Assembly (NCBI RefSeq): GCF_049676595.1
Contig: NZ_CP187259.1
Coordinates: 620,001 to 684,000, forward strand
Direction: 5' to 3'
Length of the DNA: 64,000 bases
DNA from: Methanocella_A sp049676595
GTDB lineage: Archaea > Halobacteriota > Methanocellia > Methanocellales > Methanocellaceae
Below the pieces are notes generated by a model. The model worked only from the letters and a program-made list of their open reading frames with translations, made no database searches and was not told the DNA's origin. The position numbers were made by a program, and so were the translations under genes. This document shows, in pieces, positions 43,629 to 52,809 of the stretch; positions within the stretch are counted from its first letter, which is position 1, and the number at the start of each line of letters is the position of its first letter.

Positions 43629-45602
43629 ATGCCGGAAAATGTCCCGCCGCCCGACGCTACTAGAGACCAGACTGACGAGGAGCTTACCCGGCTGTTGCAG
43701 AAGATCTACGACGAGCGCGGCTTCGACTTCCGGGAGTACAAGAAAGACAGCGTGAGGCGCCGTATCCAGAAGCGGCTCGACACTAACCACCTCGGCACGT
43801 ACCCGGAATACCTCGAATTCCTGGACTCGCACCAGGACGAGTACGCCAAGCTCTTCGATACGGTGCTGATCAACGTGACAGAGTTCTTCCGAGACCAGGA
43901 TGCGTGGAAGATCATCGAAACTGAAGTCCTGCCAGAAATCATCTCCCGGAAGAAGAGCGGAGACTCTATCAGAATCTGGAGCGCCGGCTGCGCCTCAGGC
44001 GAGGAACCCTACTCCATCGCTATTCTACTCGCCGAAACGCTGGGGGATGCCATCGCTAACTTTGATATCCGGATCTACGCGACCGATATTGATGATAATG
44101 CCTTGACAGAGGCCAGGAGGGGCGTCTATTCCGAGGAGAAGCTCAGGAATGTCCGCCCGGATCGGCTTGAGAAATACTTCGCGAAAGACGGCCACGTATA
44201 CAAGATCGACCGGCATATCCGCCAGATGGTCGCCTTCGGCCGGCAGGATCTGACGGCGGACGCGCCGATTTCCCACCTGGACCTTCTCATCTGCAGGAAC
44301 GTGCTTATCTATTTCAACGCCAAGCTGCAGCACAAGCTTCTCTACCGGTTCGATTTCGCGATGAACCGGGGAGGTTACATCTTCTTCGGAAAGTCAGAAT
44401 CGACCGCTCTCGGCTCAAAGTTCTTCGAAGTGGTGAGCCAGAAGTGGCGCATCTTCCAGAAAACTGCCAACATCACGGAGCTGCGGCCGGCAGAGCGGCG
44501 GCTCGCCCTGATCGAAGAGTCGACGATCGGCCAGGCAGTCACCGAATCCCGGAAAGAGATCACCAAGCTGGACTTCTACAACCAGGCGATCATCAACAAC
44601 ATAAGCCTGGCCCTGATAGTCCTGGATCGGAACAACCTGGTCACGACCTGGAACCGCCAGGCCGAAGAGATGTGGCTGATCAAAGCGGACTACGCTCTCG
44701 GCCGTAACTTCTACGAGATCGGTATGGGCGATCGGATCCCGGGCATCAACGACGCCTTACGGGAAACCTTGAAGGAAAAGCGGAAGGTCCTGCTTGAAGA
44801 TAAAGAGATCACTGTCCCGAGGGGCGACAAGAAATACCTCGACCTGACAGTGGTGCCGCTGATCGACCAGAACCGGGAACTGCAGGGTGCTATCCTCCTG
44901 ATGGACGACGTGACGGAGGACAAGATGCTTCGGGACGAGCTCGGGCGCTCCAACGAAGATCTCAAGGAGCTCAACGCGAAGCTGGAGACTACGAACGAGG
45001 AGATGGAGTCGACCAACGAGGAGCTGGAGACCACGGCGGAGGAACTCCAGTCCACCACGGAAGAGCTGGAGACCAGTAACGAAGAGCTCCAGTCCACGAA
45101 CGAGGAGCTGGAGACGAGCAACGAAGAGCTCCGTTCGACCAACGCAGAGCTGGAAGCCACTAACACCGAGCTGCGGGAGCGGACTGCAGAGCTGAACATC
45201 ATCAATACCTATAACGGGGCGATCATCAACAATATCGTGGAAAGCCTGATAGTCCTGGACTCGAACTCTCAGGTGACCACCTGGAACCCCGCCGCCGCCC
45301 AGATGTGGGGAGCCAGCGGGAAAGACACAATCGGCAGGGACTTTTTTACCCTCGACCTCCCGGGCGGCATACAGTCGAAAGAGCTGAAAAGCATGATCAA
45401 GGCCGCCCACGAAAAGAAGGCCCCGGCGAAAGGCAAAGCGATGAAATACCGGACGCCGGAGGGGGAGGAGCATACCGTCATCGTCTCCGTCCTGCCCCTG
45501 ATCAGCGGCAAGGATTACCTGGGCACGATGCTGTTATGCAGGGATGTCACGGCAGAGATCAAGCGGTACGGGCGTAAGCAGGCGAAGCCTGACAGGACGT
45601 GA
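43629..45602 (+). CDS. cheR: CheR methyltransferase with two PAS domains and coiled coil
   Basis: 657 aa. CheR domain at about residues 15-275 with the SAM-binding IWSAGCASGEEPYS and HLDLLICRNVLIYF. PAS1 at about 310-430 (LALIVLDRNNLVTTWNRQ) and PAS2 at about 530-650 (SLIVLDSNSQVTTWNPAAA). Between them (about 454-520) is a tandem heptad coil of TNEELE / SNEELQ units. Such hybrids methylate a receptor or act as signalling hubs with a kinase. It is translated with the CheB-like gene upstream. No receptor, CheA or CheY is present in the window. Confidence 0.9.
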   Translation: MPENVPPPDATRDQTDEELTRLLQKIYDERGFDFREYKKDSVRRRIQKRLDTNHLGTYPEYLEFLDSHQDEYAKLFDTVLINVTEFFRDQDAWKIIETEVLPEIISRKKSGDSIRIWSAGCASGEEPYSIAILLAETLGDAIANFDIRIYATDIDDNALTEARRGVYSEEKLRNVRPDRLEKYFAKDGHVYKIDRHIRQMVAFGRQDLTADAPISHLDLLICRNVLIYFNAKLQHKLLYRFDFAMNRGGYIFFGKSESTALGSKFFEVVSQKWRIFQKTANITELRPAERRLALIEESTIGQAVTESRKEITKLDFYNQAIINNISLALIVLDRNNLVTTWNRQAEEMWLIKADYALGRNFYEIGMGDRIPGINDALRETLKEKRKVLLEDKEITVPRGDKKYLDLTVVPLIDQNRELQGAILLMDDVTEDKMLRDELGRSNEDLKELNAKLETTNEEMESTNEELETTAEELQSTTEELETSNEELQSTNEELETSNEELRSTNAELEATNTELRERTAELNIINTYNGAIINNIVESLIVLDSNSQVTTWNPAAAQMWGASGKDTIGRDFFTLDLPGGIQSKELKSMIKAAHEKKAPAKGKAMKYRTPEGEEHTVIVSVLPLISGKDYLGTMLLCRDVTAEIKRYGRKQAKPDRT

Positions 45603-45652
45603 GACCGGGTAATATTTTATATGCCTGACGGCTTTTTAGTATCAGGTATAGC

Positions 45653-46312
45653 ATGGATTTTCCCCCGAAGGTTGTGGCATCGGTAACGAGCAAGAACGAC
45701 GCAAAAGAAGCAGTAGCGCTCGGCGCAGACGTCGTCGAGGTCCGGGTCGATCTCGTCGGCGACAATGGTGTGAGCCTCGTCGAGGGGATCTACTATGACA
45801 TCGGCTGCCCGATCATCGTCACCATCCGCCCGAAGTTCGAGGGCGGGGAATTCGACGGCACCGACGCAGAGCGGGTGCAGCTATTCAAGAAGCTGACTCC
45901 TTACGCTGATTTTGCCGACTTCGAGCTCCGGGCGCAGAACCTGGACGAGCTGCTCACCACCATAACGGGCACTGATGCCGTGCCAATCGTCTCTTACCAC
46001 GACTTCGATCGCACGCCTTCGAACGAAGAGATGCTCTCGATCATCAACCGCTCCGTTGAAAAGGGCGCCATCGGCAAGCTGGCGGTAACGCCAAAAGACA
46101 TGACCGACGTGCTCCGGCTTTTAGAAGTCACGCTCAAGTCGAAGCGGCCTGTCTGCACCATCTCCATGGGCAGCCTCGGCCAGCACTCCAGACTCGTAGC
46201 CCCCGTTTACGGCTCACTCCTGACCTACGGCTATGTCAGGCGGCCCGTTGCCCCAGGGCAAATACGAGTAGACCGGCTCCTCGAAGGGCTCAGGATCCTC
46301 GGGCTGCGCTGA
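45653..46312 (+). CDS. aroD: Type I 3-dehydroquinate dehydratase
   Basis: 219 aa, normal length for the archaeal type. Catalyses removal of water from 3-dehydroquinate in the shikimate pathway in the cytoplasm. Motifs: VEVRVDLV near the N-terminus, the His of VSYHDFDRTPS, and the Schiff-base Lys in GKLAVTPKDM, with the C-terminal GSLGQHSRLVAPVYGS. It follows the CheR gene by 50 nt, with an AT-rich TATA-like TTTTATATG at 45614, so it probably has its own promoter. Confidence 0.95.
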   Translation: MDFPPKVVASVTSKNDAKEAVALGADVVEVRVDLVGDNGVSLVEGIYYDIGCPIIVTIRPKFEGGEFDGTDAERVQLFKKLTPYADFADFELRAQNLDELLTTITGTDAVPIVSYHDFDRTPSNEEMLSIINRSVEKGAIGKLAVTPKDMTDVLRLLEVTLKSKRPVCTISMGSLGQHSRLVAPVYGSLLTYGYVRRPVAPGQIRVDRLLEGLRILGLR

Positions 46313-46348
46313 AGCTTACAGATTGTTCGGATGACGTGAGACAGCATA

Positions 46349-46522
46349 CGAACGCTGCGCTGTGCCAGGATCACAGATTGTTACAGATTACGCAGATTGC
46401 ACAGATGACTATTTTTATTTAAAAGGAATACTGTGACTCCTTTTCTTTTCGATTATCGATTAGCATCTGTGCAATCTGTCGAATCTGTCGTAATCTGTGA
46501 TCCTGGCACAGCGCAGCGTTCG
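46349..46522. repeat. Palindromic intergenic element, ACAGATT family (copy b)
   Basis: 174 nt. CGAACGCTGCGCTGTGCCAG on the left is mirrored at 46503-46522, with inner runs of ACAGATT and AATCTGT words. The downstream stretch to about 46608 (CACGGGCACAGAGATAAC, CACAGCGCAGCGTTAGT) matches the tail of the copy at 25851. Lies in the convergent gap after aroD; the rest of the gap has no gene. Confidence 0.72.
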
Positions 46523-46634
46523 TGTACGTTCACGGGCACAGAGATAACACTTTTATGCTATCCGAGGTATCAGTATCAAGCACAGCGCAGCGTTAGTCTT
46601 GTTGAGTCATACCTTAACAGGAGCCTGTATCACC

Positions 46635-47657
46635 TTACAGTAAACCATCATTTTTCAACACTTTCAGCGCCCTTAACGTAATCCACTTGCTCTCCTTACC
46701 CCTCGTCCCGAAGCTGGCGTAGGTCGAGGACCGGTTCAGGGTATAGTCCAGCTTCCACCGGCCGTCGGGCTTTTGCCTGTTTAAGATGTACTGCAGCCCC
46801 TCGTCCACGGCCTCGTGCCTGACGCCGAGGCTCTGGAGGGTGTCGACGATCTCTATCACGTCGTCGTAGTGGAGGACCGGGAACGTGAACATCTTGAACT
46901 CCGGCCGGATGGGCTCCCAGTCGCTGTGGTTGCGGCGGTACAGGCGGTGCATCAGGACGAAGTCCACGGCCTTCTCTACAAAGGCGTCCACCTCTCCCGT
47001 GCGCCGGGCCTCCGGGATGGTCGTCATCGCCTTCAGAGATCGGGTGACGCTGGAAAAGCAGGTGTGCCGTCCATAGCACCTGTCTTTCTTACCTCTGTAC
47101 GGCCACTCGTCCGGTGCTCTAAAGTCCCCGTCGTCGAACCGCTGGTGCTGGAGTAGCCACTGGATCGAGTCCTGCACCCGGTAGTCGTCGTGGTAGCCCA
47201 GCGTCGAAAGCGACCAGATCATGTTGGCGGTGAAACACGGCAGCGGGGCGAACTCTAAGCCCTCTTTCCTCACGAGGTTGATCCCTATGACTTTTCTGTC
47301 CGGGTGGTAGTTGTTGGCGAGGACGTGCTCGCATAATCTCTTCACCCGGGCATCCTCCCTGTCGACGCCGAGCTGTGCCAGAGTCAGGAGCTGCCAGATG
47401 CTGTTCTTCTTCGGCTGATAGCCGGTCTTCGCCACCTCGTAGCCGTAGGCCTCGACCATCTCCGGCGTGGTGAACCCGCCGTCCGGCTGCTGCTTCGAGA
47501 GGATGCTGACCGCCGGCCCCCTGACCATGATGTCGGCCTTCGCCGCCCTGACTTCCGGGTCGTCCTCCGGCCTGTCCAGCAGGTCTCTCAGCGTAAAATA
47601 GCGTACTGACGGCTCGGAGAGCTCAAGCAGCCATTCGATGGTCTCGGGGGAAAACAT
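46635..47657 (-). CDS. Alpha-alpha toroid (terpene cyclase/prenyltransferase-like) protein
   Basis: 340 aa, soluble. Repeats such as SIQWLLQHQRFDDGDFRA, GLQYILNRQKPDGRWKLD and VSILSKQQPDGGF carry the QxxDGxW-like signature of toroid proteins (squalene cyclases, prenyltransferase beta subunits). The D-x-D-D catalytic motif of cyclases is not apparent, so it may be a non-catalytic relative. Monocistronic and convergent with aroD. Function unknown. Confidence 0.7.
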   Translation of the reverse strand: MFSPETIEWLLELSEPSVRYFTLRDLLDRPEDDPEVRAAKADIMVRGPAVSILSKQQPDGGFTTPEMVEAYGYEVAKTGYQPKKNSIWQLLTLAQLGVDREDARVKRLCEHVLANNYHPDRKVIGINLVRKEGLEFAPLPCFTANMIWSLSTLGYHDDYRVQDSIQWLLQHQRFDDGDFRAPDEWPYRGKKDRCYGRHTCFSSVTRSLKAMTTIPEARRTGEVDAFVEKAVDFVLMHRLYRRNHSDWEPIRPEFKMFTFPVLHYDDVIEIVDTLQSLGVRHEAVDEGLQYILNRQKPDGRWKLDYTLNRSSTYASFGTRGKESKWITLRALKVLKNDGLL

Positions 47658-47885
47658 AAGGAGGTTTTAGCGGCGGCTCTTAAAAAGATTCTCGTAGAGC
47701 CCGGCCTGCACTCATTTTTTTGTCCCATATGACGCGAATATCCCGGGTCAGAAAGGCGCTGAGAGGGTAAGCGAGTAGGCTCGGGAGGAATGATTGTCAT
47801 AAATTAATCGCCTGTAGCGTTCATCGGGCTGCCAGGCACCGTTAACACAAAGTATCGTTATTCTTAAAACTTTTAGGGCAGTCAG

Positions 47886-48015
47886 GTACCGTTTACACGA
47901 AGTACGCAAAGTACGCGAAGTACACGAAGTTTTACTTTAAGATCATTTTTAAGCATACCATTTTTACCGTACTTTGAGTACTTCGTGTACTTCGGGTACT
48001 TCGTGTAAATGGTAC
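47886..48015. repeat. Palindromic intergenic element, ACACGAAGTAC family
   Basis: 130 nt. GTACCGTTTACACGAAGTAC on the left is mirrored by GTACTTCGTGTAAATGGTAC on the right; between lie further degenerate GAAGTAC / GTACTTC words and an AT-rich centre. Single copy in this window. Sits in the 570-nt gap between two minus-strand genes together with the CCTC-rich element just downstream. Confidence 0.7.
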
Positions 48016-48035
48016 GGGCACTCATCAGAACAGAA

Positions 48036-48180
48036 AAATTCAGGAGCAATACCCTATTATCCTCTCTGACCTTTCCACACTCCCCGACCTCCTCCCGGAC
48101 CTCTCTACCCTCTCGAACCTCCCACTTTAAAATTCCTCTCGAACCCCCGGGTACTCCCCGGCCTCCCTGAGCTTTCGGGG
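48036..48180. repeat. CCTC-rich intergenic element (copy b)
   Basis: About 145 nt built of degenerate CTCTCxGACCT / CCTCCC words, ending CCCCGGCCTCCCTGAGC. Clearly related to the right arms at 4010-4196 and 55491-55800, but the left G-rich arm is missing or too diverged to see, so it looks like a half copy. The remaining part of the 47658-48231 gap has nothing recognisable. Confidence 0.55.
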
Positions 48181-48231
48181 AGTTCGTTCGATTAAAAAGC
48201 GGCTGGTAGAGGGTAGCTATGATGATCCTGC

Positions 48232-50238
48232 TCACCCTGAATTTGTATCTTGCCCGAACCGGGGCCGTTTCAGCATCTCCAAAATGTCTTCTTTATCGGT
48301 CAGCGGCAGGGTGCAGGTCCGGTCTTTGCAGAAGTAGGCGGTCGGCTTGCCATTGACTGCCATTCTTCCCTCGAAGACGGCCGGCCGCTGCCTGTACTGG
48401 CCGTAGTCGAGCATCACGATCTTCTTGATCAGCCTGCTGTTCGCCAGCTCCACCAGTTCCTTTCCCTCTTTCTCATGGCCTACGATGGCGATCACTTCGG
48501 GCGGATTGGAGTAGTAGTCCAGCGCCGCGAAGTAGGTGCCGTGCCCGAGCGGGTACTGCCGGCACATGTCGAAGAAGCCCTCTATCAGCGCGAGGGCCCG
48601 GTCCATGTATTCCGGCTTATCCCTGTAATGCGAGAGCTTGATCAGGTTGATCGCCATCTGCGGATTGGTGCCGGGGACGGAGAAGTCCGTCACAGGCTTG
48701 TCCTGCATCATGGGCGTCCTGTCCTCCGCCTGCACAAAGAAGTAGCCGCCGTGGTCCCGGTCGAAGAACATCGCCTCGCAGTCGGCCAGCAGTTTCTCTG
48801 CCCGGTCGAGGTAGGCGGCTTCCTGGGTCACCTCGTAGAGTTCCAGCAGCGCCTCGATCATGCAAGAGTAGTCCTCCAGATAGCCGCTGTAAACGGGCTT
48901 GTCCGTGTAGGTCCGGTACAGTGTGCCGTCCTTGTACATCTGGTCCATGACGAAGTGGGCGGTTTCGACTGCGTAGTCCAGGCACCGGCGCTCTTTTAAT
49001 ACTGCATAAGCCCGGGCCAGCGAGGTGATCATCAGCGCCGTCCAGCTGGTATGGATGGACCTGTCTACGTACGGCTTTTCTCTCTTGTTCCGGGCCTCCA
49101 GCAGCGCTTTCTTCTCCGCGGCAAACTTTGCCTTGTCGGTCTCGCCTATCGGGTACAGCACGTTCTTCGTGGGCTCGAAGTTGCCGCCCCTTGTCACGTT
49201 ATAGGCCCGGATGAACGCGTCGGCCCGGTCTCCGAGTATGTCCCTGATCTCCTGCTCTTCCCACACGAAGTAGGCGCCTTCCTCGTGGTGGACATCGGCG
49301 TCGATGCTGGAGGCGAACCCTGCCGGCTCTCTCTTCAGGTCGCGGAAGACGAACTCCACGATCTCCGAGGCGACCTGCCTGTAATACGGGGTGCCGGAGA
49401 GCTGGTAAGCTCCCAGGTAGGCGTTCAGCAGCAGCGCGTTATCGTTGAGCATCTTCTCGAAGTGGGGCACTTTCCAGCCGGCGTCCACCGAGTAGCGGTG
49501 GAACCCGCCGCCGGCCTGGTCGTAGGCGCCGCCTGCGGCCATGTGGCTCAGAGTGGTGTCGACGATCTCCCACGCGGCCCGGTCTCCAGTCGATTCGTAG
49601 TACTGCAATAAAAATATCAGCGCCTCTGAGTACGGGAACTTGGGAGCGCCGCCGAAGCCACCGTTCGCCGTATCCAGCGCAGAGCGCATCTGCTTCACCA
49701 CTTCTTTTAGGTACATGGGGTCCACCGGCTGGCGCAGCGGGGAGACAAACGGGAAGCGCTGGGTCAGGTCGTTCACAATCCGTTCTACGCTGCCCCTGTC
49801 GTTAGTGTACAGGTCGCTGATCGCTTCGAGTACTTCTTTGAAAGCGGGCAGCCCGTATTTGGGCTTGCCAGGGAAGTAGGTGCCGCCGTAAAACGGTTGC
49901 TTGTCCGGCGTGAGGAACACTGTGAGGGGCCATCCGCCGTTGCCTGTGAGAGCCTGTACCGCTTCCTGGTACGTCCGGTCGATCTCGGGCCGGTCGTCCC
50001 GGTCTACCTTCACCGGGATGAACCGCTCGTTGATGATCGCCGCCGTGTCCCGGTCGTGCCACGTTTCCCGGGCCATCACGTGGCACCAGTGGCACCACAC
50101 CGCTCCGATGGAGAGCAGCACTGGCTTGTCCTCTTCTTTGGCCCGCTCGAAAGCCTCGTCTCCCCACGGGTACCAGTCGATCGGCTCGTCCGCCGCTCTG
50201 CGCAGGTAGCTGCTGTCCGCTTCCCCAAGCCTGTTCAT
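48232..50238 (-). CDS. DUF255 thioredoxin-domain protein (YyaL/SPATA20-like)
   Basis: 668 aa. N-terminal thioredoxin-like domain with AVWCHWCHVMARETW (C-x-x-C) followed by VDRDDRPEID and GGWPLTVFLTPD. The remainder is a long alpha-toroid (repeats such as FGGAPKFPYSEAL, DQAGGGFHRYSVD, GYLEDYSCMIEALLELYE). This conserved family occurs in all domains of life; a redox or glycan-processing role has been proposed but not shown. Length and motifs are typical. It ends inside the repeat-rich 48.2 kb gap. Confidence 0.93.
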   Translation of the reverse strand: MNRLGEADSSYLRRAADEPIDWYPWGDEAFERAKEEDKPVLLSIGAVWCHWCHVMARETWHDRDTAAIINERFIPVKVDRDDRPEIDRTYQEAVQALTGNGGWPLTVFLTPDKQPFYGGTYFPGKPKYGLPAFKEVLEAISDLYTNDRGSVERIVNDLTQRFPFVSPLRQPVDPMYLKEVVKQMRSALDTANGGFGGAPKFPYSEALIFLLQYYESTGDRAAWEIVDTTLSHMAAGGAYDQAGGGFHRYSVDAGWKVPHFEKMLNDNALLLNAYLGAYQLSGTPYYRQVASEIVEFVFRDLKREPAGFASSIDADVHHEEGAYFVWEEQEIRDILGDRADAFIRAYNVTRGGNFEPTKNVLYPIGETDKAKFAAEKKALLEARNKREKPYVDRSIHTSWTALMITSLARAYAVLKERRCLDYAVETAHFVMDQMYKDGTLYRTYTDKPVYSGYLEDYSCMIEALLELYEVTQEAAYLDRAEKLLADCEAMFFDRDHGGYFFVQAEDRTPMMQDKPVTDFSVPGTNPQMAINLIKLSHYRDKPEYMDRALALIEGFFDMCRQYPLGHGTYFAALDYYSNPPEVIAIVGHEKEGKELVELANSRLIKKIVMLDYGQYRQRPAVFEGRMAVNGKPTAYFCKDRTCTLPLTDKEDILEMLKRPRFGQDTNSG

Positions 50239-50457
50239 AATACTAGAGATCGGGTAATATCGATAAAAAGCGTGCGTGCGCTTTTTTGCCGAAATTCCTC
50301 CAGATCAGGTACGAATCTGGCCGATAATGTCCACACCATTATGGGAATATCAGCCTTCTTCCTCATGATATTGCTAATATTGGCCTGCGATGTCCGTGTA
50401 GCGTATCAGGTGGCATACCAGCTTCGCGGCGATCGCATGTATGATGGGGGATATATT

Positions 50458-51246
50458 GTGCAGACTGAAAAGAACGTAGATTCGTGTTTTATGTTACCTG
50501 TACAGCATGACCGGCTGGGCAGCCTGAAAAACTTCTGGGACGATGCCGCCGAGAAGTACAGCGCCGACATAGACGGTCACCTCAAGCTTGCGGGAGTCCA
50601 GAAAGCTCAGGTGTTCCTGCAGACCATGCCAGATGAGCGAGATTATATGGTTATCTATATGCAGTCGAGGAACAGCCTGGAAAGGACGCTGAAAGGCGTT
50701 TTCGGCTCTGATCTGACCTGTTCCAGAAACCTCTCCGGGAGGTTTGCAGAGTTTACGGGGCTAGACCTCTCTAAGGCTGAGAACCTGCCAAAGCTGGAGC
50801 TGCTCATGGACTGGTCGGAGCGGCGGGAGTTCCTGGAAGAGCGGCAGATGCTGCAGTTGCCCTGGTGCGTGGCAGTGCCCGTCAACCGGGGAAAGACCGA
50901 CGACCTCAGAAAATTGATAGACGACGTGAGCAGGTCGAGAGTGGGCGACGTGGAAAAACTGCTCAGAGACCACGACGTACTCCGGGCGCTCAGGTACCTC
51001 CAGCGGACTCCTCAGGGAGATTTCATGGTCGGGTACGTGCTTTCTTCCAGCACCTTCGAGGGTCTGGCCGGCTCAATTGCGTCCTGCACGGGCGAGCTGT
51101 GCGGTCTGGTCAAGCAAGCCGCCGCTGACTACTTCGGCATCGACCTCTCCGACCCGAAGAGCCTGCCGGATCTGAAGCTGCTGTTCAAGTGGGACGAAAC
51201 CGTCGGGTTCCAGACGGCGGAGCAGACCATTGCTTACACTGAATAG
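50458..51246 (+). CDS. Tandem DUF6176-like domains, function unknown
   Basis: 262 aa from GTG 50458, with GGGGG seven bases upstream; ATG 50341 would add a hydrophobic segment but lacks a Shine-Dalgarno. Two related units are visible, about residues 10-130 (MLPVQHDRLGSLKNFWDDAA ... QTMPDERDYMVIYMQS) and 140-262 (VAVPVNRGKTDDLRKLIDDV ... TPQGDFMVGYVLSS). Each has the dimeric-barrel look of small monooxygenase-like or DUF6176 proteins. It is 70 nt upstream of the geranylgeranyl reductase gene, codirectional. Confidence 0.6.
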   Translation: MQTEKNVDSCFMLPVQHDRLGSLKNFWDDAAEKYSADIDGHLKLAGVQKAQVFLQTMPDERDYMVIYMQSRNSLERTLKGVFGSDLTCSRNLSGRFAEFTGLDLSKAENLPKLELLMDWSERREFLEERQMLQLPWCVAVPVNRGKTDDLRKLIDDVSRSRVGDVEKLLRDHDVLRALRYLQRTPQGDFMVGYVLSSSTFEGLAGSIASCTGELCGLVKQAAADYFGIDLSDPKSLPDLKLLFKWDETVGFQTAEQTIAYTE

Positions 51247-51315
51247 GAGTCCTGCTCCGGGCAATACCCGGCGTGGCATCGAATGTTTAGCAGCTTCACG
51301 TCGGAGCACCCGGCA

Positions 51316-52509
51316 ATGAAAGGCCATTACGACGTCATCGTCGTAGGGGCCGGTCCCGCGGGCTCGGTCGCGGCTAAGACCTCGGCAGAACATGGATTAA
51401 GTGTCCTGCTGATCGAGAAGCGACAGGAAATCGGCGAGCCTGTCAGGTGCGCCGAGGCTATCGACGTGAAAGGCCTCTCTGATTTCACGGAGCCCGACCC
51501 AAGGTGGATCTGCGCGAAGATTCGCCGGGCGAAGCTGTTTTCTCCATCCGGCAGCTGTCTCGAGTTCCGGGATGACGATAAGGATGTCGCCTATATCCTC
51601 GAGAGAAAGCTGTTCGACCGGGAGCTGACGAGAAGGGCTGCGAGGGCAGGCGCAGACGTCTATACCAAGACTCAGGCTACCGGCCTGCTCGTCGAAAGCG
51701 GCCAGGTCACCGGCATCAGGGGGAAGCAGCTGGGCGACGATTTCGAGGCGAAGGCCCGGGTGGTGGTAGCCGCCGACGGGGTGGAGTCGAGAGTCGCCCG
51801 GTGGGCCGGCCTCAATACTGCGGTGCGGCGGGAGGATATCGGCGCCTGTGCACAGTACCACCTGGTCCATCCCTCCGTCGAAAAGGACTGTTTCGAGTTC
51901 TACTTCGGTAGAAAGCACGTCCCGGGGGGCTATGCCTGGGTATTTCCCAAGGGCGACGGTGAAGCGAACGTCGGGCTGGGGACGAGCCTGTCCGGATCTG
52001 GGTACGACACTGCCCTGACCTGCCTGAAAAAGTTCGTGGCATGGCGGTTTCCGGGCGCATCGGTGCTTCAGGCAATGGCCGGAGGGGTGACGATCACCGG
52101 TAAGCTGCCCCGGTTCTCCTCCGGGGGCATCGTGCTGACGGGGGATGCAGGCAGGCTGTCCGATCCCGTCACCGGGGAAGGCATCATGAACGGCATGATC
52201 AGCGGGCGGATTGCGGGAAAGGTGATCGCAGGTGCCGTGGCTTCGGGCGATGTCTCGGCCGGTGCTCTCCGGCGGTACGACGCCGAAGTCTCGAAGTGCC
52301 TGGGCCCGGTGCTGGACCGCAACTACCGGCTGAAAAATTTCCTGATGCAGACGAGCGATATCGGGGTAGATCTGGGGTTCAGGGCCGCAAAGGCCCTGAA
52401 GGTAGAGCGGATCGCCACCTCCCGGCTGGCGGAAGAAGTATTCAGCTCGACCACGGGCAACGGCATCCTGAAGCTATTATTCCGGCGGGCCTCGGGCAGT
52501 CCCACCTGA
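51316..52509 (+). CDS. Geranylgeranyl reductase-family FAD enzyme
   Basis: 397 aa from ATG 51316, with GGAG ten bases upstream. FAD-binding GxGxxG (DVIVVGAGPAGSVAAKTSA), the family signature GEPVRCAEAI, and the second FAD motif VLTGDAGRLSDPVTGEGI near residue 275. These enzymes saturate the isoprenoid chains of archaeal membrane lipids (digeranylgeranylglycerophospholipid reductase) or related prenyl compounds. Several paralogues are usual in methanogens, so the exact lipid is not certain. A tiny YHS gene follows after 85 nt. Confidence 0.9.
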   Translation: MKGHYDVIVVGAGPAGSVAAKTSAEHGLSVLLIEKRQEIGEPVRCAEAIDVKGLSDFTEPDPRWICAKIRRAKLFSPSGSCLEFRDDDKDVAYILERKLFDRELTRRAARAGADVYTKTQATGLLVESGQVTGIRGKQLGDDFEAKARVVVAADGVESRVARWAGLNTAVRREDIGACAQYHLVHPSVEKDCFEFYFGRKHVPGGYAWVFPKGDGEANVGLGTSLSGSGYDTALTCLKKFVAWRFPGASVLQAMAGGVTITGKLPRFSSGGIVLTGDAGRLSDPVTGEGIMNGMISGRIAGKVIAGAVASGDVSAGALRRYDAEVSKCLGPVLDRNYRLKNFLMQTSDIGVDLGFRAAKALKVERIATSRLAEEVFSSTTGNGILKLLFRRASGSPT

Positions 52510-52594
52510 GGTACATCCTCGTGCGCCAGCAGTCCCCGGTTTCCACCACCGGGCCGGCAATGCGATATATAGCCGCGCCACCAAGACTCAGATC

Positions 52595-52747
52595 ATGGAG
52601 AGCATAACAGAGAAAGACCCTGTCTGTGGCAAGGATGTCGACCGGAACCGGGCCATCGTCGTCTTTAAGCTGGGCGAGAACAGGTACCGGTACTTCTGCA
52701 GCGAGAAGTGCGCCCAGGTCTTCCAGAAGACTCACCTCGGCCTGTAG
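52595..52747 (+). CDS. YHS-domain mini-protein, likely copper/metal-binding
   Basis: 50 aa. The sequence DPVCGK near the N-terminus and FCSEKCAQVF near the C-terminus form the YHS/TRASH metal-binding pattern (one Cys, then Cys-x-x-x-Cys). Such domains bind heavy metals and often accompany or are fused to copper ATPases. It lies 63 nt upstream of the CopA-type ATPase on the same strand, which supports a chaperone or sensor role for copper (inference). Codon use and the clear motif make it a real gene despite its size. Confidence 0.8.
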   Translation: MESITEKDPVCGKDVDRNRAIVVFKLGENRYRYFCSEKCAQVFQKTHLGL

Positions 52748-52809
52748 CTGCAAGTATATATTTTTACCGCGCATATATAATACCGGTCAGCAACGGCTAA
52801 CCTGATTCT

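Noticed and set aside
49897..50457. N-terminal extension of the tandem DUF6176-like protein
   Set aside because: The upstream part of the frame overlaps the DUF255 gene on the other strand, and GTG 50458 has a well-placed Shine-Dalgarno.
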